Of a stretch of DNA of 64,000 nucleotides, positions 7,495-17,430 are shown one piece after another. Position 1 is the first letter of the stretch. Each line of letters opens with the position of its first letter. The translations under genes and the position numbers were made by a program. Source of the DNA: Salipiger sp. H15 (GTDB lineage: Bacteria > Pseudomonadota > Alphaproteobacteria > Rhodobacterales > Rhodobacteraceae); NCBI RefSeq assembly GCF_040409955.1, contig NZ_CP123385.1, positions 1,657,501 through 1,721,500 on the forward strand. The letters run 5' to 3'. The notes beneath the pieces are model-generated. The model did no database searches. It was not told the DNA's origin and saw only the letters and a list, made by a program, of their open reading frames with translations.

Positions 7495-7515
7495 AGGGGC
7501 GGCGGCGCCGCCCCT
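7495..7515. terminator. Shared hairpin between convergent genes
   Basis: A 9-bp GC-only stem (AGGGGCGGC with GCCGCCCCT) with a GGC loop fills the 33-bp gap between the SoxH-like gene and patD. It lacks a T-run but is well placed as a bidirectional terminator. Confidence 0.6.
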
Positions 7516-7523
7516 GCCAAGGA

Positions 7524-8948
7524 TCAGTGCGCGATCATCACGTGGCGCGCGACGGTGTAATCCTCGAGTGCGTACATCGACATGTCCTTGCCGTAGCCGG
7601 ACTGCTTGAGCCCGCCATGCGGCATCTCGTTGACCAGCATGAAATGCGTGTTCACCCAGGTGCAGCCGTATTGCAGCCGCGCCGAGATATCGAGCGCGCG
7701 GCCGATGTTCTCGGTCCAGACCGAGGAGGCGAGCCCGTACTGGCTGTCGTTCGCCCAGGCGACGGCGGTGTCGGCGTCGTCGAAGCGGGTGACCGAGACC
7801 ACGGGGCCGAAGACCTCGCGCTGGACGATCTCGTCCTCCTGCAGCGCGCCCGCGATGACGGTGGGGCGGTAGTAGAAGCCCGAGCCCTCGTGCAGGGCGC
7901 CACCGGTGGTGACCTCGATGTGCTTCAGCTCCGAGGCGCGCTGCACGAAGCTCGCCACCCGGTCGCGCTGGCGCATCGAGATCAGCGGCGGGATCTCGTT
8001 CTTGGTGTCGTCGGCGTCGTCGAAGACGATGGACGAGACGGCGGAGGAGAGATCCGCCACGAGGTTCTCGTAGACCTTGGAGCCCGCGTAGATGCGGCAG
8101 GCTGCGGTGCAGTCCTGCCCGGCGTTGTAATAGCCGAAGGCGCGCAGGCCCTCGACCACGCGGCCGATGTCGGCGTCATCCATGACGATGACCGGGGCCT
8201 TGCCGCCCAGCTCGAGATGCGTGCGCTTGACCGATTTCGAGGCCGCCTGCAGCACCTTGCGCCCGGTCGCCACGTCGCCGGTGATCGACACCATGTCGAC
8301 CTCGGGGTGGTTGATCAGCGCGTTGCCGACGGTGGCGCCCTGGCCGACGATCACGTTGACCACGCCCGCCGGGAAGATGCCGGCGATGATCTCGGCCATC
8401 AGGAGCGCGGTGAGCGGCGTCTGTTCCGAGGGTTTCATCACCACGGTGTTGCCGCCCGCCAATGCCGGGGCCAGCTTCCACGCCATCATCATCATCGGGT
8501 AGTTCCACGGCGCGATCGAGGCGACGACGCCGATGGGATCGCGGCGGATCATCGAGGTGTGCCCCGCCATGTACTCGCCCGCGACCGGCCCGTGCATGTT
8601 GCGCACCGCGCCCGCGAAGAAGCGGAAGCAGTCGGCGACCGCGGGCACCTCGTCATTGCGCACGCCTTCGATCGGCTTGCCGCAGTTGAGCGATTCCAGC
8701 TTCACGAACTCCTCGGCCCGCGCCTCGATGGCATCGGCCAGCGCCAGCAGCAGGCCCGAGCGGTGCGCGGCGGTGGTGCGCGCCCAGCCGGGGAAGGCGG
8801 TGCGGGCGGCGGCCACGGCGCGGTTCACCTGGTCCATGTCGGCTTCGGGCATCTTCACGATCAGCTCGCCGGTGCGCGGGTTCAGGACCGCTTCCTCGGT
8901 CTCCTTCCCGGCTTCCTGAGCGCCGCCGATCAGCATCTTGGTCTGCAT
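7524..8948 (-). CDS. patD: Gamma-aminobutyraldehyde dehydrogenase
   Basis: It oxidises 4-aminobutanal, formed from putrescine, to 4-aminobutanoate (GABA) with NAD. The 474 residues match E. coli PatD/YdcW almost motif for motif: the same length, [24 protein letters not shown], the general base E246 (LELGGK), the nucleophile C280 ([11 protein letters not shown]) and the ending YTVARHV. It is the last gene of a leftward operon whose order equals E. coli ydcS-T-U-V-W, so polyamine uptake and oxidation are encoded together. Confidence 0.93.
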   Translation of the reverse strand: MQTKMLIGGAQEAGKETEEAVLNPRTGELIVKMPEADMDQVNRAVAAARTAFPGWARTTAAHRSGLLLALADAIEARAEEFVKLESLNCGKPIEGVRNDEVPAVADCFRFFAGAVRNMHGPVAGEYMAGHTSMIRRDPIGVVASIAPWNYPMMMMAWKLAPALAGGNTVVMKPSEQTPLTALLMAEIIAGIFPAGVVNVIVGQGATVGNALINHPEVDMVSITGDVATGRKVLQAASKSVKRTHLELGGKAPVIVMDDADIGRVVEGLRAFGYYNAGQDCTAACRIYAGSKVYENLVADLSSAVSSIVFDDADDTKNEIPPLISMRQRDRVASFVQRASELKHIEVTTGGALHEGSGFYYRPTVIAGALQEDEIVQREVFGPVVSVTRFDDADTAVAWANDSQYGLASSVWTENIGRALDISARLQYGCTWVNTHFMLVNEMPHGGLKQSGYGKDMSMYALEDYTVARHVMIAH

Positions 8949-8970
8949 GGTATCCTCCGACGTGTCCTTG

Positions 8971-9777
8971 TCATTTTCCTTGGCCCGCGACCGCTTCGGT
9001 CCCGCGGGTGAGATAGTAGGCGCCCAGGATGGGCAGCAGGGTGACCAGCACCACGACCATGGCGACCACGTTGGTCACCGGGCGTTCGCGCGGGCGCACC
9101 AGTTCCTCGAGCATCCAGATCGGCAGCGTCTGCTGCTGTCCGGCGGTGAAGGTGGTGACGATGACCTCGTCGAAGCTGAGCGCAAAGGCCAGCATGCCGC
9201 CCACCACCAGCGCGGTGGCGATGTTGGGCAGGATCACGTGGCGCAGCGTCTGGAACATGTCGGCGCCGAGGTCCATCGAGGCCTCGATGAGGCTGCCGCT
9301 GGTGCGGCGGAAGCGGGCGACGGCGTTGTTGTAGACGATCACCACGCAGAAGGTCGCGTGACCGAGCACGATGGTCCAGGTGCTGAACGGCACCTCGGCG
9401 ATCGAGAAGGCCGAGCGCAGCGCGATCCCGGTGACCACGCCCGGCAGGGCGATGGGCAGGATCACCAAGAGCGAGATGCTCTCGCGGCCGAAGAACTTCG
9501 TGCGGCTCACCGCGGCGGCGCAGAGCGTGCCGAGGATCATCGCCAGCACCGTCGAGATCGCCGCGACCTTCAGGCTGAGGGCCATCGCCTCCCAGACGTC
9601 GGGCCGGTTCCAGGTGGCGGCGAACCACTTCAGCGTGTAGCCGGGCGGCGGCCACTGGAAGGATTTTTCCTCGGTGGTGAAGGCGTAGACGAAGATCAGC
9701 AGGATCGGCAGGTGCAGGAACAGCAAGCCCGCGGCGGCGGCGATCTTGAGCTTCAGCGAGGCGCGGTCAGAGTGCAT
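8971..9777 (-). CDS. ydcV: Polyamine-type ABC transporter permease (YdcV-like)
   Basis: This is the second inner-membrane permease of a PotC-type transporter (268 residues, about six helices). The EAA loop that contacts the ATPase is visible as [20 protein letters not shown] near residues 165-185. It overlaps the preceding permease gene by 11 bases and is followed by patD after 22 bp. By operon order it corresponds to E. coli YdcV. Confidence 0.88.
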   Translation of the reverse strand: MHSDRASLKLKIAAAAGLLFLHLPILLIFVYAFTTEEKSFQWPPPGYTLKWFAATWNRPDVWEAMALSLKVAAISTVLAMILGTLCAAAVSRTKFFGRESISLLVILPIALPGVVTGIALRSAFSIAEVPFSTWTIVLGHATFCVVIVYNNAVARFRRTSGSLIEASMDLGADMFQTLRHVILPNIATALVVGGMLAFALSFDEVIVTTFTAGQQQTLPIWMLEELVRPRERPVTNVVAMVVVLVTLLPILGAYYLTRGTEAVAGQGK

Positions 9778-10723
9778 CGAAGGCCCCCATGCGCTTGGCG
9801 ATCCAGAGGTAGACGCCCATGATGACGATGGGCACCACGGCGAAGGCGGCGGCGAGCGGGATGTTCCCGGCGATGCCCTGGTGCTGGTAGACGGCCTGCC
9901 CGATGAACAGCCGCGAAGTGCCGATGATCTGCGGGATGATGTAGTCGCCGAGCGTCAGCGAGAAGGTGAAGATCGAGCCCGCGACCACCCCCGGCAACGC
10001 CAGCGGCAGCAGCACGTGGCGGAAGGTCTGCGCCGGTCTCGCGCCGAGATCGCCGCTGGCCTCCAGCATCGAGGTCGGCACCCGCTCGAGCGCCGCCTGG
10101 ATCGGCAGCACCATGTAGGGCAGCCAGACGTAGACGAAGACGAGGAAGGTGCCGGTCGGGCTCACCGACAGCGAGTTGCCCCCGACCACCGGCAGCGCGA
10201 GGTAGCCCTCGAGCAGCCAGCCGAGGTGCAGCCCGTTGAAGGCCCAGGTCAGGATGCCTTCCTTGGCGAGGATCAGCTTCCAGGCGTAGACCTTGACGAG
10301 GTAGCTCGACCAGAGCGGCATCATGATGCCGAGGTAGAACACCGCCCGCCACGCGCCCTTGGCGTAGCGCGCCGCGTAATAGGCGATGGGAAAGGCGACG
10401 GCGGCCGAGGCGATGGTGACGATCGCCGCCATGCCGACGGTGCGCAGGATGATGTCGAAGTTCGCCGGGGTGAAAAGCTCGGCATAGGTCGACAGCGTGA
10501 ACTCGTAGTTGATGAGCCCGCTGAAGTGGTCGATCGAGAAGAAGCTCTGCAGCAGCAGCGCGAAGAGCGAGCCGAGGTAGATGATCCCCAGCCAGAGCGC
10601 CGGTGGCGTCAGCAGCAGCACGAGCAGCAGCGTCGGCCGCCGCCAGAGCGTGTCCGAGACCCGCGTCAGCAGCCCCTCGGAGGGGCCGGCCTGCGCGGAG
10701 GGGTGCGTGCTCGCCATGGTCAT
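9767..10723 (-). CDS. ydcU: Polyamine-type ABC transporter permease (YdcU-like)
   Basis: This is the PotB-type permease (318 residues) with six predicted helices after a 35-residue cytoplasmic N-terminus. The EAA loop reads [20 protein letters not shown]. Its ATG overlaps the stop of the ATPase gene (ATGA), which indicates coupled translation. It pairs with the downstream YdcV-like permease. Confidence 0.88.
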   Translation of the reverse strand: MTMASTHPSAQAGPSEGLLTRVSDTLWRRPTLLLVLLLTPPALWLGIIYLGSLFALLLQSFFSIDHFSGLINYEFTLSTYAELFTPANFDIILRTVGMAAIVTIASAAVAFPIAYYAARYAKGAWRAVFYLGIMMPLWSSYLVKVYAWKLILAKEGILTWAFNGLHLGWLLEGYLALPVVGGNSLSVSPTGTFLVFVYVWLPYMVLPIQAALERVPTSMLEASGDLGARPAQTFRHVLLPLALPGVVAGSIFTFSLTLGDYIIPQIIGTSRLFIGQAVYQHQGIAGNIPLAAAFAVVPIVIMGVYLWIAKRMGAFDAL

Positions 10724-11706
10724 GCCCCGGCTCTCATCAGGTGCAGGTCCTCGGGTGCCCAGCTCAGCGCCACCTCGTCGCCCTCGCGCGGGCGGGCGAC
10801 ATCCTGCGGCAGCAGCGCGGTGAGGCGCGTGCCCTCCGCATCGAAGCTGACCCGCGTGCTGAGGCCGAGGAAGCTGAGCCCGGTCACCCGCGCCTTCAGC
10901 GGCCCCTCGGAGGCCAGCCGCACCCGCTCGGGGCGGATCGCGGCGGGGCAGGCCTCGCCGGTCAGTCGGGCGACCAGCGCCTCGGGCAGCACGTTGGACG
11001 AGCCGACGAAATCGGCGACAAAGGGCAGCTCGGGGCGGAAGTAGATGTCCTCGGGGCTGCCCACCTGGATGATCTTGCCGTCGTTGAACACGGCGACGCG
11101 GTCGGCCATCGACAGCGCCTCGCCCTGGTCGTGGGTGACGAAGACGAAGGTGATGCCGAGCTGGCGCTGGAGGCCCTTCAGCTCTTCCTGCATCTGCTCG
11201 CGCAGCTTGAGGTCGAGCGCGCCGAGCGGTTCGTCGAGCAGCAGAACGCGCGGCTTGTTGACCAGGGCTCGGGCGAGCGCGACGCGCTGGCGCTGGCCGC
11301 CCGACAGCTCGGAGGGCTTGCGGCTGCCGTAGCCGCCGAGCCGCACCATCTCGAGCGCCGCCTCGGCTTCGGCATGGCGCTCCTTCTTGCCGTGCCCGGC
11401 GATCATCAGCCCGTAGGCGACGTTGTCGCGGACGTTGAGATGCGGGAAAAGCGCGTAATCCTGGAACACCGTGTTCACCTGCCGCTTGTAGGGCGGCAGG
11501 TTGGGGACGGAGTCGCCGAAGATGCGGATGTCGCCGCCCGTGGGGCGCTCGAAGCCGGCGATCAGGCGCAGGCAGGTGGTCTTGCCCGAGCCCGAGGGCC
11601 CCAGCATGGCGAAGAACTCGCCTTCGGCAATGTCGAGGATGACGTCATCCACCGCCTTCACCGCACCGAAATGGCGGGAGACGTGGTCGAAGCTCACGGC
11701 TGGCAT
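10720..11706 (-). CDS. ydcT: Polyamine-type ABC transporter ATPase (YdcT/PotA-like)
   Basis: This 328-residue ATPase energises uptake. Visible motifs are Walker A GPSGSGKTT (36-44), signature LSGGQRQR (134-141), Walker B LLLDEP (155-160), and a C-terminal TOBE-type regulatory domain after about residue 240, as in PotA. It lies 67 bp after the binding-protein gene and overlaps the next permease gene. Confidence 0.9.
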   Translation of the reverse strand: MPAVSFDHVSRHFGAVKAVDDVILDIAEGEFFAMLGPSGSGKTTCLRLIAGFERPTGGDIRIFGDSVPNLPPYKRQVNTVFQDYALFPHLNVRDNVAYGLMIAGHGKKERHAEAEAALEMVRLGGYGSRKPSELSGGQRQRVALARALVNKPRVLLLDEPLGALDLKLREQMQEELKGLQRQLGITFVFVTHDQGEALSMADRVAVFNDGKIIQVGSPEDIYFRPELPFVADFVGSSNVLPEALVARLTGEACPAAIRPERVRLASEGPLKARVTGLSFLGLSTRVSFDAEGTRLTALLPQDVARPREGDEVALSWAPEDLHLMRAGA

Positions 11707-11773
11707 GGGAAATATCCGGTCTTTGAGCCCGCGCCGCGAAGTCGGCGGCGCGGGGAAGGTCAGGGAAGGGCGA

Positions 11774-12931
11774 TCAGCGGCCGCCGATCACGCCGATGTA
11801 GTCCGACACCCAGCGGTAGTAGGGCACGCATTCGCCCTGGCTCTCGCAGTTGGCGACGGGGGTCTTCCAGAACTTGATCTTGTCGAACTGCGACAGGCCG
11901 TTGGCGTCGCAGCCTTCCTGGGTCTGCATGCCCGAGCCGTCGGTGCAGGCGGTGGGAACCGAGGGAACCGCGCCGAACCAGACCGAGAGGTCGGACTGCA
12001 GGTTGGACGAGAGCGTGTGCTCCATCCACTTGTAGGCGCAGTTCGGGTGCTCGGCATCGGCGTGCAGCATGGTGGTGTCGGCCCAGCCGGTCGCGCCTTC
12101 CTCGGGGATCACCGAGGCGACGGGCACGCCGTCGGCCTGCAGCAGGTTCACCTGGAACGGCCAGGAGCCCGAGGCGACGATGCCCTCGTTCTTGAAGTCG
12201 TCGATCTGGATGAAGGCGTCGTGCCAGTAGCGGCTGACGAGCTCGCGCTGCACGCGCAGCAGGTCGAGCGCGGCGGCGTACTGGTCGGCGTTCAGCTCGT
12301 AGGGGTCCTTGATCCCCAGCTCGGGCTTGTGGAACATCAGGTAGTTGGCGGCATCCGCGATGTGGATCGGGCCGTCATAGGCCTGCACGCGGCCCTTGTT
12401 GCTCTTGCCGTCGGCGAGGGTCATCTCCTCGAACACCACGTTCCACGAGGTCGGCGCCTCGGGGAAGGCTTCGGTGTTGTACATCAGCACGTTCGGGCCC
12501 CACATGTAGGGGGTGCCGTAATGCTCGCCGTTCACCGTGTGCCAGGGCGCGTCCTTCAGCCGGTCGTCCACCTTGCTCCACGAGGGGATCAGGTCGACGT
12601 TGATCGGCTGCACGCGCTTGCCCGCGATCATCCGCAGCGAGGCGTCGCCCGAGGCGGTCACGAGGTCGAAGCCGCCCTCGTTCATCAGCGCGACCATCTC
12701 GTCCGAGGTGTTGGCGGTCTTCACCGAGACCATGCACGAGGTCTCTTGCTCGAACTTGGTCACCCAGTCGAAGGCCGCATCGGTCTCGCCGCGCTCGACG
12801 TAGCCGGCCCAGGCGACGATCGACAGCGCGCCCTCGCCCTCGCCGATCTCGGTCATCTGCGCCACGGCGCCGGTCGCCAGCGAGGCGGCGGTGAGCGAGC
12901 TCACCACGGCGGTGATGAAACGGTGTGTCAT
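11774..12931 (-). CDS. ydcS: Polyamine ABC transporter periplasmic binding protein (YdcS-like)
   Basis: This 385-residue extracellular solute-binding protein is the first gene of the transporter operon. A Sec signal ends near residue 24 (VAQ). The mature part closely follows E. coli YdcS: AWAGYVERG, TASGDASLR, GKSNKGRVQAYDGPI, GWADTTMLH and a C-terminal YIGVIGGR. The ATG at 12931 is preceded by GGGAGAG; a longer in-frame reading upstream has no ribosome site. E. coli YdcS is also reported as a poly-3-hydroxybutyrate synthase; nothing here tests that. Putrescine or a related amine is the expected ligand. Confidence 0.9.
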   Translation of the reverse strand: MTHRFITAVVSSLTAASLATGAVAQMTEIGEGEGALSIVAWAGYVERGETDAAFDWVTKFEQETSCMVSVKTANTSDEMVALMNEGGFDLVTASGDASLRMIAGKRVQPINVDLIPSWSKVDDRLKDAPWHTVNGEHYGTPYMWGPNVLMYNTEAFPEAPTSWNVVFEEMTLADGKSNKGRVQAYDGPIHIADAANYLMFHKPELGIKDPYELNADQYAAALDLLRVQRELVSRYWHDAFIQIDDFKNEGIVASGSWPFQVNLLQADGVPVASVIPEEGATGWADTTMLHADAEHPNCAYKWMEHTLSSNLQSDLSVWFGAVPSVPTACTDGSGMQTQEGCDANGLSQFDKIKFWKTPVANCESQGECVPYYRWVSDYIGVIGGR

Positions 12932-13184
12932 TGCACTCTCCCTGTGGGCGGGCCGCACGCTGCCGTTGGCCGTGCGGCAGGGTACGGCCGGGCGCGGGCG
13001 GCAGCCCGAAAATCGTTGCTGGTTATCTTGCCCGCAGCGGTCCGCGCCACGGCGCGGAGCGGGTGTCTTTCCGGCCCCGAGGCCGCGCACCCTTGATCCG
13101 CATCAAAACAATGTGACGGCTTTTCTGCATTCGCAAATTCATAAATCAGAAATGGTCATTCGGAAAAACCGATAGCTCGCGCCG
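12932..13184 (-). promoter_or_regulatory. Upstream region of the ydcSTUV-patD operon
   Basis: This 253-bp gap lies between the LysR gene and ydcS, both leftward. The part nearest the LysR gene (about 13105-13175) is AT-rich and is the likely promoter/operator region. I see no clear intrinsic terminator after the LysR gene, so read-through is possible. No riboswitch fold is evident. Confidence 0.4.
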
Positions 13185-14099
13185 TCAGAAGCGGACCGGC
13201 CTTTCGGTCTGCCCCATCCGCGCCAGCGACAGGAAATCCTGCACCGCCTCGGACAGCGGCAGGCCCTTCCGCCAGACCATGCCGACCTGCACGATGGGCA
13301 GGCTGCCCGAGACGTCGCGGCTCTCGATCCGGTCACCGTCGAGCGACCACGGCCGGTAGACGAGGTCGGGCAGCAGCGCCACGCCCGCGCCGGTCGCGAC
13401 GAGGCTGCGCACCGCCTCCACCGACCTCGTGCGGAAGGCGATCTGCGGCTTGCGCCCGAAGGCCGAGAGCAGCTTGACCGCCTCCTCCTCCATCTCGTCG
13501 ACGTTGAGCATGATCAGCTGCTCCCGCGCCACGTCGTCGAGCCCGATGCTCTCGCGCGTGCTCAGCTTGTGGCCGAGCGGCAGCCAGAGCCGGAAGGCCG
13601 AGACGTCGAGGATCTCGGATTGCAGCGCCATGCGGTCGCGCAGGTTCGAGATCACCATCACCGCCACGTCGAGCTCGCCGCCGACCAGCAGGTGCTCGAG
13701 GTATTCGCCCTGATCCTCGAGCGCCGAGACCTCGACCGCCGGGTTCATCCGCCGGTAGCGCGACAGCAGGTCCGACATGACATAGCCGGCCATCAGCGAG
13801 GTGACCCCGATGTTGAGCCGCCCCTGCGTGGTGCCGGGCGGGCGCTGGAAGGCCCGCCGCGCGCCCGAGACGTCCGAGAGGATCTTCGTGGCGTGCCGCA
13901 GGAACTGGTGGCCGCTGTGGGTGATGTCGAGCCCGCGCGCATGGCGCTCGAACAGCGTGACGCCAAGATCCGCCTCGAGGTTCTTCAGCGCCTCGGTCAC
14001 CGCCGATTGCGAGATCGACAGCGTCTGCGCCGCCCCTATGACCGAGCCCTTCTCGGCGACGGCGACGAAATAGCGGAGTTGTTTCAGGGTGAAGGACAT
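13185..14099 (-). CDS. LysR-family transcriptional regulator
   Basis: This 304-residue regulator has the N-terminal winged helix (LKQLRYFVAVAEKGSVIGAAQTL, read in two parts, residues about 5-27) and a LysR substrate-binding domain after about residue 90. The start at 14099 gives the standard LysR N-terminus; GGGAG precedes it. It lies upstream of and co-directional with the ydcSTUV-patD operon and divergent from the aminotransferase gene, so either could be its target. The effector is unknown. Confidence 0.88.
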   Translation of the reverse strand: MSFTLKQLRYFVAVAEKGSVIGAAQTLSISQSAVTEALKNLEADLGVTLFERHARGLDITHSGHQFLRHATKILSDVSGARRAFQRPPGTTQGRLNIGVTSLMAGYVMSDLLSRYRRMNPAVEVSALEDQGEYLEHLLVGGELDVAVMVISNLRDRMALQSEILDVSAFRLWLPLGHKLSTRESIGLDDVAREQLIMLNVDEMEEEAVKLLSAFGRKPQIAFRTRSVEAVRSLVATGAGVALLPDLVYRPWSLDGDRIESRDVSGSLPIVQVGMVWRKGLPLSEAVQDFLSLARMGQTERPVRF

Positions 14100-14416
14100 G
14101 GCGCGCTCCCGGGGTTGCAATCGATCAAGAGCGATTTCGCGGCACCGCACAAGCCTCTTCCTCGGGGAACGGGCGCGCGCAGGGCGCGGCCTGTTGCGGC
14201 GGTGATGCAGCGGGCGCCTTTCGGGAATGGCGTGACGCATGGGGCGAGGCATGGAGAAATTGGATTCTAATAATGCGTACGATGCGAGCATGAGAATACC
14301 AATGCTCCGCAATTCGCGCATGAATTTGGAAATCCCTGCCCGGGCCGGGCTGCTAGACTGCCCGCAGCCGCGCCCGGCGCGCGGATCTCATGAAGTCGAG
14401 CAGCAGAGTACCCCCG
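14100..14416. promoter_or_regulatory. Divergent promoter region, LysR gene and aminotransferase gene
   Basis: This 317-bp gap is without a gene. The stretch 14255-14335 is AT-richer and holds short dyads (GCAT and ATGC repeats around 14288-14305), the usual setting of a LysR-bound control region. Nothing else is recognised. Confidence 0.4.
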
Positions 14417-15850
14417 ATGACCATCCCCGATCCCGAAAGCCTTCTCGCCGCCTTCCGTGCGTCCCTGCCGCCCGCGACGGACATGGGGGATGACCTCGTC
14501 GGCAAGGGCGCGATGATCGACGGGCCCTTCGGGCCGAAGCCGCTGGTCTATGCCGATTACGTCGCCTCGGGCCGGGCGCTCCGGACGCTCGAGATGTTCG
14601 TGCTCGAAAACGTGCTGCCCTATTACGCCAACAGCCATACCGAGGCCTCCTACTGCGGCGGTTACATGACGCGCCTGCGCAACGCCGCCCGCGCCTGCAT
14701 CGCCGCGCATTGCGGCGCGGGTGCCGAGCATGCGGTGATCTTCGCGGGCAGTGGCGCGACGGCGGGGATCAACCGGCTGGTGCGCCTGCTCGGCGCGGAC
14801 CGGGGCAGGGTGCGGGTCATCCTCGGCCCCTACGAGCATCATTCCAACATCCTGCCCTGGCGCGAGAGCGGCGCCGAGGTCGTCGAACTGCCCGAGGCAC
14901 CCGAGGGAGGCCCGGATCTTGTCGCGCTCGACGCGGCGCTGGCGGATGTCGCGGCGTTCGACCGGGTGATCTGCGCCTTCTCGGCGGCCTCGAACGTCTC
15001 GGGGATCATCGCCGACGTCGCCGGGCTGACCCGCCGCGTGAAAGAGGCGGGCGCGCTGATGGTCTGGGACTACGCGGGCGGCGCGCCCTACCTGCCGATC
15101 GCCATGACCCCGGCCGAGGGCGCCGGGATCGACGCGCTGGTCTTCTCGCCGCACAAGTTCATCGGCGGGCCGGGCGCTTCGGGCGTCATGGTCCTGCGCC
15201 GGGACGCGGTGGTCTCGGAACGTCCCACATGGGTCGGCGGCGGCACCGTTCGCTTTGTCTCCTCCGAGGCGCATGACTACGCCGGCGGGCTCGAGCACCG
15301 CGAGGAGGCGGGAACGCCCAATGTCATCGGCGACATCCGCGCCGCGCTGGCGGTGATCGTCAAGGAGGCGATCGGCGCTGAATATATGGCGCAGCGCAAC
15401 GCCCAGCTCTCGGCGCGGGCCATCGCCGCGCTGAGCGCCGAGCCAGGGGTCGATCTGCTGGGTTTGACCGAACCCGCCCGCATCCCCGTGCTTTCCTTCC
15501 GCATCCGCGACCCGCGTGGCGGCCATATCCACCAGCAACTGGCGACCAAGCTCCTGAGCGACCGCTACGGCATCCAGGCGCGCGGCGGCTGCGCCTGCGC
15601 CGGGCCCTACGTGCTGCGCCTGCTGGGCTACGACGCGGCGGGGGCGGCGCGCATCCGCGAGGACATCCTCGCCGGGCGCGAGCTGGAGAAGCCGGGCTTC
15701 GTGCGGCTCAACCTCTCGGTGCTGATGAGTGACGCCGAGGTCGAGTTCATCCTCGCCAGCATCGCCGAGCTCTCGCGCGAGGCCCCGGCCCATGCCGCGC
15801 TCTACGAGGTCGACGGCGCGCGGGCGATCTTCTCGGCCCGCGCGGCCTGA
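14417..15850 (+). CDS. Class V aminotransferase, cysteine desulfurase-like
   Basis: This is a PLP-dependent fold-type I enzyme of about 477 residues. The PLP lysine is in SPHKFIGGPG and a nearby aspartate in WDYAGG holds the cofactor nitrogen. A Cys-containing loop, RGGCACAGPY, sits where NifS/SufS-type enzymes carry the persulfide cysteine, so cysteine desulfurase or a C-S lyase activity is possible; a plain aminotransferase or decarboxylase cannot be excluded. The ATG at 14417 is the more usual N-terminus; an in-frame ATG at 14390 is an alternative and neither has a strong ribosome site. It is divergent from a LysR gene, and a hairpin follows the stop. Confidence 0.8.
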   Translation: MTIPDPESLLAAFRASLPPATDMGDDLVGKGAMIDGPFGPKPLVYADYVASGRALRTLEMFVLENVLPYYANSHTEASYCGGYMTRLRNAARACIAAHCGAGAEHAVIFAGSGATAGINRLVRLLGADRGRVRVILGPYEHHSNILPWRESGAEVVELPEAPEGGPDLVALDAALADVAAFDRVICAFSAASNVSGIIADVAGLTRRVKEAGALMVWDYAGGAPYLPIAMTPAEGAGIDALVFSPHKFIGGPGASGVMVLRRDAVVSERPTWVGGGTVRFVSSEAHDYAGGLEHREEAGTPNVIGDIRAALAVIVKEAIGAEYMAQRNAQLSARAIAALSAEPGVDLLGLTEPARIPVLSFRIRDPRGGHIHQQLATKLLSDRYGIQARGGCACAGPYVLRLLGYDAAGAARIREDILAGRELEKPGFVRLNLSVLMSDAEVEFILASIAELSREAPAHAALYEVDGARAIFSARAA

Positions 15851-15856
15851 TCTAAA

Positions 15857-15874
15857 GCGGGGCGGCAGCCCCGC
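15857..15874. terminator. Hairpin between convergent aminotransferase and Lrp genes
   Basis: A perfect 7-bp stem GCGGGGC/GCCCCGC with a GGCA loop sits in the 29-bp gap and can serve both strands. Confidence 0.65.
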
Positions 15875-15879
15875 CGGCT

Positions 15880-16341
15880 TCAGGCGTAGTCGAGCGGCAG
15901 CTGCGTGGTCGAGCGGATCGTCTCCATGGCGAACATCGACGAGACGTCGTGGATCTCGACCTTCTCGATAAGCCGCTGGTAGACCCGGTCGTAGGTCGCG
16001 ATGTCGGGCACCACCACCCGCAGCATGTAGTCGATCTCGCCCGCGAGGCGGAAGATGTCGACGATCTCGGGGATGTCCTCGGCGGCCTTCACGAAGGCGC
16101 GGGCCCATTCGCGGCTGTGCTGGTTGGTGCGGATCGCCATGAAGACCGAGACCCCAACGTTCAGCTTCTCCTCGTCGAGCAGCACCACGCGGCGCTTGAA
16201 ATAGCCGCGCTCCTCGAGCTTGCGGATGCGCCGCCAGCAGGGGGTGGTGGTCAGGCCGATCTCGGCGGCGATCTCGGCGACCGGCATCTCGGAGTTGCGC
16301 TGAAGGAGCGAAAGTATCTTCCGGTCGTAGGAATCGAGCAT
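15880..16341 (-). CDS. Lrp/AsnC-family transcriptional regulator
   Basis: This 153-residue feast/famine regulator has an N-terminal helix-turn-helix (DRKILSLLQ, then AEIAAEIGL and CWRRIRKLE), a linker and an AsnC-type ligand-binding domain (about residues 65-150) that normally senses an amino acid. I chose ATG 16341 because GGAG lies just before it; an in-frame codon 14 residues upstream is less likely. It is divergent from the AEC carrier gene, which it may control. Confidence 0.88.
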   Translation of the reverse strand: MLDSYDRKILSLLQRNSEMPVAEIAAEIGLTTTPCWRRIRKLEERGYFKRRVVLLDEEKLNVGVSVFMAIRTNQHSREWARAFVKAAEDIPEIVDIFRLAGEIDYMLRVVVPDIATYDRVYQRLIEKVEIHDVSSMFAMETIRSTTQLPLDYA

Positions 16342-16521
16342 GGCATTCTCCGGATGAGCAATCGGGCGCATTTCTATACTCATCCACCGCGGGCAGGTAG
16401 TGCCAATTCACCATCGCGGAGCAGCAGGCATGCGCGGCTGGCACCCGCGGCGTCACGCGGTATATCAAGACGGGGATGACTGACGCTCGCCAAGGGGCGG
16501 GCGCTGATACGGGATCGGGAC

Positions 16522-17430
16522 GTGCTGTTCATAACCATCTGGCCGCTGTTCGGGCTGATCTGTCTCGGCTTCCTCCTCGCCCGCAGGGGTTTTCCGGATC
16601 CCGGCTTCTGGCCCGCGGCCGAGCGGCTCAACTACTTCCTGCTGTTCCCGGCGCTGCTGGTCTCGAGCCTGATGAAGGCGCCGCTGAGCGATCCGCAGAT
16701 CCTTCGGCTCGGCGCGGCGAGCGTCGCGACCATCTGCCTCGTCTCGCTGGGGCTGGCGCTGGCGCGGAAAATCCGCCCGGTGCCTGCCGCGCGCTTCGGC
16801 CCGGCGCTGCAGGGGGCGGTGCGCTTCAACACCTACCTTGGCCTCGCGATCACCACGAGCCTCGCCGGCAGCGAGGGCGTGGCGCGGGCGGCGATCTACC
16901 TCGCGCTGGCCGTGCCGCTGGTCAACGTGCTGTCGATCATCGCGCTGAGCGAGGCCGAGGTGCTGCGCCGCCCCGGCGTGCTGCTGCGCACCATGGCGCG
17001 CAATCCGCTGATCCTTGCCTGCCTCGCGGGAATCGCGCTGGCGCTGAGCGGGATCGGCCTGCCTTGGGGTGGCGAGCGGTTCCTCGAGCTGCTCGCGCGG
17101 GGCAGCCTGCCGCTCGGCCTGCTCTGCGTCGGCGCGGCGCTGCAACCCGGGGCGATGCGGCGCGACCTGCCGGCTCTGGCGGGCAACTCGGCGCTGCGCC
17201 TGCTGCTTGTGCCGGGTATCGCGGCGCTGGTCGCGCTGGCCTTCGGCCTCGGCCGGGTCGAGACGCTGGTGCTGGTCGTGTTCTCGGCGATCCCGACCGC
17301 GCCGACGGCCTACGTGCTGACCCGGCAGATGGGCGGGGACGGCACGTTGATGGCCGGGCTGGTGACGGCGCAGACGCTTGCCGCCGTGCTGACGATTCCC
17401 CTCGTGCTGCTCGTGCTCGGGCTCGGCTAG
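16522..17430 (+). CDS. AEC-family (auxin efflux carrier-like) membrane transporter
   Basis: This 302-residue membrane protein has about ten hydrophobic helices arranged as two repeats, typical of AEC carriers that move small organic acids or amino acids. Features are WPLFGLICLGFLLARRG at the N-terminus and a second-half repeat near SLPLGLLCVGAAL. It starts with GTG at 16522 after GGGATCGGGAC. The divergent Lrp gene suggests an amino-acid-related substrate; that is inference. Confidence 0.82.
   Translation: MLFITIWPLFGLICLGFLLARRGFPDPGFWPAAERLNYFLLFPALLVSSLMKAPLSDPQILRLGAASVATICLVSLGLALARKIRPVPAARFGPALQGAVRFNTYLGLAITTSLAGSEGVARAAIYLALAVPLVNVLSIIALSEAEVLRRPGVLLRTMARNPLILACLAGIALALSGIGLPWGGERFLELLARGSLPLGLLCVGAALQPGAMRRDLPALAGNSALRLLLVPGIAALVALAFGLGRVETLVLVVFSAIPTAPTAYVLTRQMGGDGTLMAGLVTAQTLAAVLTIPLVLLVLGLG

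Noticed and set aside
11774..12931. Naming the YdcS-like protein a poly-3-hydroxybutyrate synthase
   Set aside because: That activity was reported for E. coli YdcS, but the sequence here is a typical exported ABC binding protein at the head of its transporter operon.
13137..13152. A near SoxR box (ATTC-N8-GAAA) upstream of ydcS
   Set aside because: One mismatch in an AT-rich promoter gap is easily met by chance and the genes have no link to sulfur oxidation.
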